Source: DATDCV01 sp036524155
GTDB lineage: Bacteria > Verrucomicrobiota > Verrucomicrobiia > Limisphaerales > UBA8199
NCBI GenBank assembly: GCA_036524155.1
Contig: DATDCV010000699.1
Location: 1-9,446, forward strand
Direction: 5' to 3'
Length of the DNA stretch: 9,446 nt
The notes under the pieces are model-generated. The model worked only from the letters and a program-made list of their open reading frames with translations, had not been told where the DNA came from and did not search any database. How positions within the stretch are numbered: position 1 is the stretch's first letter; every line of letters starts with the position of its first letter. Below, one piece after another: positions 3,986 to 9,446 of this stretch. A program made the translations under genes and the position numbers.

Positions 3986-6900
3986 TCACGGAACCCGCAT
4001 AACCCTGTAGAACAGCCTCGGTTCGCTAGTGGCCGCCGGATCGATCAGCGTTTGGCCGCTGGCCGGGATTGGCACCTCGCCGGCGAATTCCCAGTGCACC
4101 AGGTCACGGCTCCGCTCGATGCGGACCCACCGCCCAGGCTCACCACGGACGGTGAACTGGAAGCCATCCACGCCTATCTGCAGCGCCGGCTCGAACCGAT
4201 ACGGATTGAGCTCGTAGGCCCCGATGTCGAACCGCGCCACGCCGTCATTGTTGCCGTCCATCGGGCGCGGCAAGCCAAGGATGTCGGTGGTGATGATGCC
4301 GGCCAGGTTCGTGCCGGCGTCGATGCTGGGAGAATCAACGCGGAGTCGGAAATCTCCCGCCGCCAGGTCCATGAACGCGGGTTCGTTGGTGATGTTGCCG
4401 ACGCCGTTGCTGGGCATCGGCGTGGTGCAACAGTAATTCAGAATCGTTCCCTGTTCATAGTTGCGGCCGGTGTTGTAGTACAAGATGGAATTGAAGGCGG
4501 TTCCTGCGACCGCTCCATTGTTGCCAACGACGGTGCAATTGTAGAACTCGCCGCCGCTTGAGCCATCATTCCCAGTGACGACACAGTTGCGCAGGACACC
4601 CCATGCTCCGCCGCCGGAGTTGCTGGCGAGGGTACAGTCGTTGAGCGTGCTGTCAGCCGCTCCGCCGCCAATTTCTGCCGAGTTGGCGCTAAGCGCGCAA
4701 TTGGACAATGTGCCTCTATAGGCCCCGCCGCCGTAAGACGAGGCTGAATTTCCGGTTATCACGCAGTTAGAAACCACCGCGCCGCCAGATTCACACCACA
4801 CGCCACCGCCGCTCGTCTCGGGGTAGTAGAGCCCTGGGTCCCAGCCCGTGCGTGTGGCGCCGTTGGTCAACGTGAAGCCGACCATGCTTGCGTCGGTAGT
4901 CAGATACACGCACCGAATCGCCCCGTCGCCGTTCCCACCCCCAGGTGCCTGGCTGCCTTGGATGAAGGTAAGCTCGGGGCCGTTGACACTCCGGAGCGCC
5001 AACGGCTTGTCCACAGCTACGCGGTTCATAATAGTGCTGCCTGCCACAGCCCGCCCGCCCGTGGCGTAGGTCCCGTTGGTTACCAGCACCAGATTCCCGG
5101 CGCTCCCAGGCACAACCGCATCGATGGCCTCTTGGATGCTCGTTGCCGCCGAGGCCCAACTCGTGTAGGGAAACGCGGGATTCGGATTGGCTTGGTTCAC
5201 GTAATATACTAATGCTGCATCTTGAGCCCAAACGTAGATCGTCTTGATGGCGCTGACTCCATCGGGATGGCTGTCATTGTAGGCGGTGAGCTTTACGGAA
5301 TAGACTCCGGGAGAATCCCAAGCGTGGCTGACGAAGGGTTGATTGGTGGTGCTGGTGCCGTCGCCAAAGTCCCAGACGCTCCTCAAGAGCCTCCCCTCCA
5401 CCTCGGCCACGAGGGACACGACAAAGCCCACAGCAACGTTGGCGTAGTTTGCCCGGATACGCACTGTGATACCGCCAGTAGCGCTCCCTGTGGTAAGCTG
5501 GTCCGCCCCGATACAGGGCGGGTTCGCCCAGGGCTCACCATCAATATCGACCCCTGTCGCGTAGTTGGCGCTGCCCGCACCGATGCAGGGCGAGGTGCTG
5601 GAAATGTGCGTGGCCGAGGCCAGTTGGGGGTCCGCAGCGATGTTACCGACGCCGTCGATGGGCATCGGCGTGGTGGAACAGTAGTTGAGGGTGCTGTTGA
5701 GATAATTGGCACTGCCGGTGGGACTGTTGAAATAGACAATGCAGTTGTTCAGCGTGCTGTAGGCCGCCCCACCACCGCCGCCAGCCGAATTTCCGGCCAG
5801 CGTGCAGTTATTCAGTGTGGACCAATTCGCCCCGCCGCCAAAACCGGTCCTCGTGCTCCCTCCACCAATAGCGGTATTGCCCGTCAGCGTGCAATTGTTC
5901 AGCATGCTGGAGTGCGCCCCGCCGCCGTGACCAGCAGAGTTTTCGGCCAGCGTGCAGTTGATCAGCGTGCTCGAGTGCGCCCCGCCACCATTAATGCCGC
6001 CAGAATTGGCGGAAAGCGTGCAATTGTTCAGCATGCCGCCAAAGACCCCGCCGCCGTAGTGGCTGGCGGAGTTGCCTGCCACCACACAGTTGGAGACCAG
6101 CGCACTTGGTGATTCGCACCACACCCCGCCGCCGCTTTCCTCGCGGGTTGTATCGCCACTCGAATTCCACAACGTCGCCCCGTTGGTTAGGGTGAACCCG
6201 GACAGGCTGGCGCCACTGGTCAAATAGACACAGCGGATCGCGCCCTCGCCGTTGATGATATCAGGCACCTGGTGGCCTTTGATAACGGTGGATTGCGGGC
6301 CGTTCACGCTCCGCACTATCAGCGGTTTGTCCACTGCCACCCGGTTGGTCATCGTGCCCACGACCGTGCGCCCGCCGGTGGCATACACCCCGTTGGTTAC
6401 CAGCACGGTTTCGCCGGGCAGGGCGGCGTCCACCGCATCCTGGATATTCGTCGCGGCGGTCGCCCAAGTCAGGTAGGGCGGAATCGGATTGGGGCTGTCC
6501 AGCCAAACGTGAAGAGTGGCCGGATCGCTCATCTGAATGGTTACGGTGGCCTGTGTCACGCCCCCTAGGCTGGAACCACCGGCAGCGTTGGCCAACCTGA
6601 CAATGAAGCTCTCGGCGGGCTCCCGGAGCGCATCGTCGATGATTGGCACGACGATTTCCTTGTGGGTCTCACCCGGGGCGAAGTTCAAAGTGCCGGTCAT
6701 AGCCGTGTAGTCCTGCCCGGCTGTTGCTGTGCCGTCCACGGTCGTGAAATTCACCGTGGCCGTCTCGGGCGAGTCGTCCTGGCGCCGAACACCCAAAACC
6801 AATTGGCCTGCATCTTCGGACACGCTGTAAGCCGCCCTCTCCAACTCGATCCCAGTATCATCGTCGAGGATGGTCAGCGACACCTGGTTGGTCCAGCCGG

Positions 6901-7951
6901 CGGCCGAGTTGGTGAAGCCCAGTATGATGGTTTCAGGTCCCTCCACTAAGGCGTCGTCCACAATCGTCAGCGGGATGGCCAAGTTCGTAACTCCGGCGGC
7001 GAAATTCAGCACGCTGTTGGTCAGGACGAAATCGACGCCCGGCGTGGCCGTACCGCCGGTCACGCCGTAGGCGATGCTGGCCGGCTGGTCCACGCCCAGG
7101 AGGCGCTCCAACCGAATGCTCGGTACGCCGCTATTCTCCGTGAGCGGAGCGGGCTCGGTATCAACGTTGAGTTCGAGCCCTCGCACCACAAGGTCATCAA
7201 AAATATCAACCGTGTTCCCAGCGCCGAAGAAAATACGGCTGTTCGTATTGTTCAACCACGGAGCTAGCGCAAGCACATTAGTCAGCGCATACGCCGCGTC
7301 CGGCACGAACGCGCCCCTGTAATTCTCATCGAAGGCGAAGGTGATCGTTGCCCCTTGTTTGGTGATCCTGGCTCGGTGGAAGCCGCCATTTGTGGAAATA
7401 AAGTAGAACGAGCTCGCCACGGATGGATCGAATGCGGAATGTGGAAACACACCGGCGTGGATTTGCCCCATGGCCTCGCCGCCGATCCCATGCATCCGCA
7501 TGAGAATGGAGGGAAATGGCTCGCAGAAGTTCTCACAATCTGGAACACCCGAGCCGATGCCAAAGAACAGAATGTCCTGGTCGATGGACAGGCTGACTTC
7601 GGCCACGAAATCCCTGGACATGTAGTCACTGTCGATCGTCCGGACATTATGCCGTTCCCAAATCGTGCCAGCGCGGTGGATTGATCCGGCCTCGATGATG
7701 AAAGCGTTGTCGGGGTCTTGCAGGTTGGGATTGAGGACGTTCGTGTCGAAGTGCTCTTCAAAAAAGGGTGTGGCGGCGAGGGCATCAGACCCGCGGATTC
7801 CCCCGAGGGCCATGGCCACCAGAAACACCGACAGCAAAAACCGGTCCCTCGTCCGGTACTTGAACAAAGTGGAGTGGAGCCTTGGCCGCGAACTGCGGCC
7901 AAGCGGTGTCAAGGACCCGGTCCAGTGGTTTTGGCAAGTTTCAGTTTTCAT
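3986..7951 (-). CDS. Large exported protein: Calx-beta, duplicated right-handed beta-helix, PKD
   Basis: The protein has 1321 residues. A signal peptide has a basic run (KYRTRDR, 31-37), a hydrophobic core (38-50) and a likely cleavage after ALA/A (57-60). Then come: a lectin/LamG-like beta region (61-260, with C139 and C143); two Calx-beta domains (262-365 and 368-475, each with a DDALxExxE strand); a first right-handed beta-helix with polymorphic-protein-like repeats (about 478-816); a PKD domain (826-907, WDFGDG and PGVYSVKLTAYN); a second beta-helix (about 914-1247) ending in a choice-of-anchor-Q-like segment (DFRLRVDSPSIDAG); and a C-terminal module (1250-1321) ending FYRVMRVP. It is probably secreted or surface-attached, with binding, adhesion or polysaccharide contact as possible roles. 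No catalytic residues were recognised. No PEP-CTERM or LPXTG signal is seen. The start is doubtful: 36 residues precede the hydrophobic core, no Shine-Dalgarno is visible at ATG 7951, and TTG at 7867 (codon 29) would give a more usual signal peptide. Confidence 0.88.
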   Translation of the reverse strand: MKTETCQNHWTGSLTPLGRSSRPRLHSTLFKYRTRDRFLLSVFLVAMALGGIRGSDALAATPFFEEHFDTNVLNPNLQDPDNAFIIEAGSIHRAGTIWERHNVRTIDSDYMSRDFVAEVSLSIDQDILFFGIGSGVPDCENFCEPFPSILMRMHGIGGEAMGQIHAGVFPHSAFDPSVASSFYFISTNGGFHRARITKQGATITFAFDENYRGAFVPDAAYALTNVLALAPWLNNTNSRIFFGAGNTVDIFDDLVVRGLELNVDTEPAPLTENSGVPSIRLERLLGVDQPASIAYGVTGGTATPGVDFVLTNSVLNFAAGVTNLAIPLTIVDDALVEGPETIILGFTNSAAGWTNQVSLTILDDDTGIELERAAYSVSEDAGQLVLGVRRQDDSPETATVNFTTVDGTATAGQDYTAMTGTLNFAPGETHKEIVVPIIDDALREPAESFIVRLANAAGGSSLGGVTQATVTIQMSDPATLHVWLDSPNPIPPYLTWATAATNIQDAVDAALPGETVLVTNGVYATGGRTVVGTMTNRVAVDKPLIVRSVNGPQSTVIKGHQVPDIINGEGAIRCVYLTSGASLSGFTLTNGATLWNSSGDTTREESGGGVWCESPSALVSNCVVAGNSASHYGGGVFGGMLNNCTLSANSGGINGGGAHSSTLINCTLAENSAGHGGGAHSSMLNNCTLTGNTAIGGGSTRTGFGGGANWSTLNNCTLAGNSAGGGGGAAYSTLNNCIVYFNSPTGSANYLNSTLNYCSTTPMPIDGVGNIAADPQLASATHISSTSPCIGAGSANYATGVDIDGEPWANPPCIGADQLTTGSATGGITVRIRANYANVAVGFVVSLVAEVEGRLLRSVWDFGDGTSTTNQPFVSHAWDSPGVYSVKLTAYNDSHPDGVSAIKTIYVWAQDAALVYYVNQANPNPAFPYTSWASAATSIQEAIDAVVPGSAGNLVLVTNGTYATGGRAVAGSTIMNRVAVDKPLALRSVNGPELTFIQGSQAPGGGNGDGAIRCVYLTTDASMVGFTLTNGATRTGWDPGLYYPETSGGGVWCESGGAVVSNCVITGNSASSYGGGAYRGTLSNCALSANSAEIGGGAADSTLNDCTLASNSGGGAWGVLRNCVVTGNDGSSGGEFYNCTVVGNNGAVAGTAFNSILYYNTGRNYEQGTILNYCCTTPMPSNGVGNITNEPAFMDLAAGDFRLRVDSPSIDAGTNLAGIITTDILGLPRPMDGNNDGVARFDIGAYELNPYRFEPALQIGVDGFQFTVRGEPGRWVRIERSRDLVHWEFAGEVPIPASGQTLIDPAATSEPRLFYRVMRVP
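4211..5212 (-). repeat. Second copy of the beta-helix module
   Basis: This encodes residues about 914-1247. It matches the upstream module (5504-6520) block by block: SWASAATSIQEAIDA versus TWATAATNIQDAVDA, TNGTYATGGRAV versus TNGVYATGGRTV, NRVAVDKPL and RSVNGP in both, GAIRCVYLT in both, GFTLTNGAT in both, SGGGVWCES in both, and LNYCxTTPMPxxGVGNI in both. The module was duplicated inside the gene with a PKD domain now between the copies. Confidence 0.8.
4442..4783 (-). repeat. Degenerate Asn-Cys/Gly coding repeats in the second module
   Basis: Residues 1057-1170 carry VSNC, LSNC, LNDC, LRNC, FYNC and LNYC rungs with irregular spacing (roughly 13-25 residues). One rung has FNSIL, with Ser in place of Cys. 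They are the counterpart of the more regular array at 5672-6106. Confidence 0.7.
5504..6520 (-). repeat. First copy of the beta-helix module
   Basis: This encodes residues about 478-816 and is the partner of the module at 4211-5212. It keeps more regular inner repeats than the second copy, which has lost some Asn-Cys rungs and has shorter turns. Confidence 0.8.
5672..6106 (-). repeat. Tandem Asn-Cys/Gly-rich coding repeats of about 21-28 residues
   Basis: Residues 616-760 hold consecutive units of the form x-L-N-N-C-T-L-x-x-N-S-A-x-x-G-G-G-A-x-x-S. The starts ALVSNC, MLNNC, TLINC, MLNNC, TLNNC, TLNNC and TLNYC are spaced 22, 21, 28, 21 and 21 residues apart. Each unit would be one turn of a right-handed beta-helix, with stacked Asn and Cys in the core. 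A less regular set follows in the second module at 4442-4783. Confidence 0.8.
7881..7903 (-). promoter_or_regulatory. Perfect 9-bp hairpin near the start of the 1321-residue gene
   Basis: CTTGGCCGC (7881-7889) and GCGGCCAAG (7895-7903) are exact complements around the five-base loop GAACT. The stem is GC-rich and would be very stable in mRNA. It lies in codons 17-24 of the annotated frame, but would lie in the 5' leader if translation starts at TTG 7867. No T run follows in the direction of transcription, so it is not a standard terminator. Confidence 0.5.
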
Positions 7952-8082
7952 GGTGTTGTTTCGTTAGACAGTTCGGTTGTGAAGTCCGCTGTCCTTTTCT
8001 GTGAAAAACGCTGCACTGCGGGCTGGTGTCCGTGGAGAACAGGGCATCAAACCGCTGAGTGCGGCAAGGCGTACCTGGCCAG

Positions 8083-8155
8083 CGCAGAAGTGCGCGAGGG
8101 GAACGAAGAGGCCCTCACTCCATCCTTTCCTTCGTTCCCTTCGCTGACTTCTGTG
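8083..8155. terminator. Long imperfect hairpin after the FG-GAP gene, possible terminator or palindromic repeat
   Basis: The arm at 8087-8108 pairs with 8130-8151 at 19 of 22 positions, starting with ten uninterrupted pairs next to the loop (CTTCGTTCCC in the right arm). Four outer bases on each side add one G-T and three normal pairs. The loop is 21 bases (8109-8129). It begins 62 bases beyond the FG-GAP gene stop codon in the direction of transcription, so it could end or protect that mRNA. It lacks a T run, so it may instead be a dispersed palindromic repeat. Confidence 0.5.
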
Positions 8156-8162
8156 GAAAGAC

Positions 8163-8198
8163 TCCGGTTTCACGTTTCTGCTTCCGGTTTCACGTTTC
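8163..8198. repeat. Two copies of a 16-base direct repeat, 20-base period
   Basis: TCCGGTTTCACGTTTC occurs at 8163-8178 and again at 8183-8198, separated by TGCT. It lies 19 bases beyond the end of the FG-GAP gene. On the minus strand it reads GAAACGTGAAACCGGA, an A-rich repeat. It may be a dispersed intergenic repeat or a binding site; nothing in the sequence decides. Confidence 0.6.
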
Positions 8199-8216
8199 GT
8201 CCCTCATCCCTTTCCC

Positions 8217-9446
8217 TCACGGCACGACGACGCGGTAAAAGCGGCGTGAGTAATTTGCGCTGAAGGCGTTGGTGTAAGTGAACGTGCCCCCCGCGCTGGT
8301 GCGGGCCATGAGCTTGGTCCAGCTCACCAGATCTGTCGAAGCCTCGAGTGTGTACACTGCGGGTGCGGTCGGCTCGGTGATCGAAAACCACACGCCGTTC
8401 GGAAGCAGCGTCGGCATGGCCAACTCGGGTTGCGGGCCGGGGTACTCCTGGTGCTCTGTGACAGTGATCACCTGGTCAGCAGCGACGTTGGTCAACGTCT
8501 GGACAATCCCCGACGGCCACTCGATGCGCAGGGTGGTGACAGTTGTGGCGTCTCCCACGCCGAAGTGCGGGCAGATCTCCGTGAAGCTCGACTGGGCCTG
8601 GACGACGCGCATCTGCGACACTTCCTGGCCGCCGATGGTCGCGGTGGCGCGCACGACGGCGCCTATGGCGGCGCGATTCGAGGCCCTGCCATCGAGTTTG
8701 ACCTTCAGCCAGTGATTCCCGTTGGGGGTATTGCGGTAAAGCATGTTCGAACTGCCCCTGGCCCCGACCAGCAGGTCCAGGAAGCCGTCGTTGTTATAGT
8801 CGCCCCACCCCGCCATGGGCCACTGGCCGAATATATCCTGGGCAATGGGTTCATTCAGCACTTCCGTGAACGCGCCGCCCCCAAGGTTCCGATAAAGCCG
8901 CGACCGGGAGTTGAACCCCGTTGCGTAAAGGTCCAGCAAGCCGTCGTTGTCGTAGTCGGCGCACGAGACATATTGCGAGTGTACCGCAACTGAAAAGGCG
9001 AGGGTGAATTCGCCGGTGCCGTCGTTGAGAAACACCTGCAAGGTGGTGGGCGAACCGAAGACATAGCTGATGGCGACGTCCAAGCGACCGTCATTGTCAT
9101 AATCGCCCCAGGCCGCGCTTAAGGTGGTGCGACCGACCTGGAAGTTGTAGAGCAAAGAGCCCGTGGCCAGCCCAAAATTTCCATCCCCGGTATTCCGGAA
9201 AGGAAGCGGACGTGACGTTCCCATACCCAAGAGGTCCGGCAGGCCGTCACCGTTGTAATCCGCACTGGAAATCGACTCGTAGCGAGCGCCCTGTAGCGTC
9301 CAGGCGGTGTTCGTAACGACCGAGAAGACACCCTGACCGGTATTTTGCAGCAAATAGCTCCTTGTGGGCACGTCATAACGTCCCAGTGCCAGGTCTGCAA
9401 ATCCATCGTCGTTGTAGTCGGCTACCGCGACAGTTTGGCCACGGGC
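8217..9446 (-). CDS. Exported FG-GAP/VCBS beta-propeller with ASPIC/UnbV domain (5' end missing)
   Basis: The frame is open to the window edge, so 409 C-terminal residues are visible; the GTG at 9371 is internal, not the start. Five calcium-loop motifs of the D-Y-x-x-D-G type sit at residues 10-15, 63-68, 115-120, 164-169 and 216-221, each followed by a hydrophobic DL/DV strand. The pitch is 49-53 residues, as expected for blades of an integrin-alpha-like beta-propeller. Residues about 245-331 match the ASPIC/UnbV domain (NHWLKVKLDG, IGAVVRATATIGG, HFGVGDATTV, RIEWPSGIVQTL). The last 70 residues form a module with EASTDLVSW and a terminal RRFYRVVVP. ASPIC/UnbV with FG-GAP is a frequent secreted pairing in Verrucomicrobiota and Planctomycetota; its exact function is unknown, with binding or adhesion usually supposed. 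The signal peptide is expected outside the window. The next minus-strand gene starts 265 bases downstream, so co-transcription is uncertain. Confidence 0.88.
   Translation of the reverse strand, partial: ARGQTVAVADYNDDGFADLALGRYDVPTRSYLLQNTGQGVFSVVTNTAWTLQGARYESISSADYNGDGLPDLLGMGTSRPLPFRNTGDGNFGLATGSLLYNFQVGRTTLSAAWGDYDNDGRLDVAISYVFGSPTTLQVFLNDGTGEFTLAFSVAVHSQYVSCADYDNDGLLDLYATGFNSRSRLYRNLGGGAFTEVLNEPIAQDIFGQWPMAGWGDYNNDGFLDLLVGARGSSNMLYRNTPNGNHWLKVKLDGRASNRAAIGAVVRATATIGGQEVSQMRVVQAQSSFTEICPHFGVGDATTVTTLRIEWPSGIVQTLTNVAADQVITVTEHQEYPGPQPELAMPTLLPNGVWFSITEPTAPAVYTLEASTDLVSWTKLMARTSAGGTFTYTNAFSANYSRRFYRVVVP

Noticed and set aside
3959..4561. Plus-strand ORF of 200 residues after the PIN gene
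   Set aside because: It is antisense to the C-terminal half of the second beta-helix module and the C-terminal module, both of which are well supported.
5672..6106. Regular DNA repeats considered as a CRISPR array
   Set aside because: The period (about 63-66 bases) is in frame and follows protein repeats; both the repeat and the spacer-like parts are conserved, and no cas gene is present.
5222..6112. Plus-strand ORF of 296 residues
   Set aside because: Antisense to the beta-helix repeats; its own repeats (for example RPAA, GQRA) are a by-product of the repeats in the real gene.
7964..8173. Minus-strand ORF of 69 residues in the gap between the two exported-protein genes
   Set aside because: It runs through the long hairpin and the direct repeat, has Arg/Ser-rich non-protein-like composition, and no ribosome site is evident.
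8430..8993. Plus-strand ORF of 187 residues
   Set aside because: Antisense to the FG-GAP and ASPIC/UnbV domains.
9369..9371. GTG at 9371 as the start of the FG-GAP protein
   Set aside because: The frame continues upstream without a stop to the window edge and includes another calcium-loop motif (DYNDDG), so the protein is truncated by the window.

Overview
The window is GC-rich bacterial DNA and most likely comes from the Verrucomicrobiota (Limisphaerales/Pedosphaerales-like). This is an inference from gene style, not a database match. The indicators are an ECF-type sigma factor beside a kinase-TPR protein, very large secreted Calx-beta/beta-helix/PKD proteins, an FG-GAP plus ASPIC/UnbV protein, a recurring C-terminal module ending in FYRVxxP, and many short repeats and hairpins between (and once inside) genes.

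Layout. Positions 1-2954 (+) hold the 3' end of a sigma-70 family factor followed by an 856-residue membrane serine/threonine kinase. The kinase has a cytoplasmic kinase domain, one membrane helix, a FlgO/TolB-N-like domain and TPR-like repeats. The pair looks like a phospho-signalling module in which an extracytoplasmic sensor kinase may control the neighbouring sigma factor. Positions 2955-3306 are non-coding apart from a possible 35-residue ORF on the minus strand, and carry short repeats, palindromes and a weak promoter. Positions 3307-3932 (+) are a compact toxin-antitoxin-like pair, an AbrB/VapB-like small protein and a PIN-domain nuclease, overlapping by four bases. Positions 3986-7951 (-) encode a 1321-residue exported repeat protein. 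Positions 7952-8216 are a repeat-rich gap with a long imperfect hairpin. Positions 8217-9446 (-) are the 3' part of an exported beta-propeller (FG-GAP/VCBS) plus ASPIC/UnbV protein that runs off the window.

The two minus-strand proteins appear to be independent surface or secreted proteins, but they share a related C-terminal module that may be a common sorting or anchoring signal. The most unusual observations are a repeat-derived, in-frame insertion of about 48 codons in the hinge loop of the kinase domain, the internal duplication and tandem Gly/Asn/Cys-rich repeats of the 1321-residue protein, the shared C-terminal module, and a perfect 9-bp hairpin near that protein's start that casts doubt on the annotated start codon. 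No new defence or mobile system is clearly visible. No tRNA, rRNA, CRISPR array or transposase was recognised.
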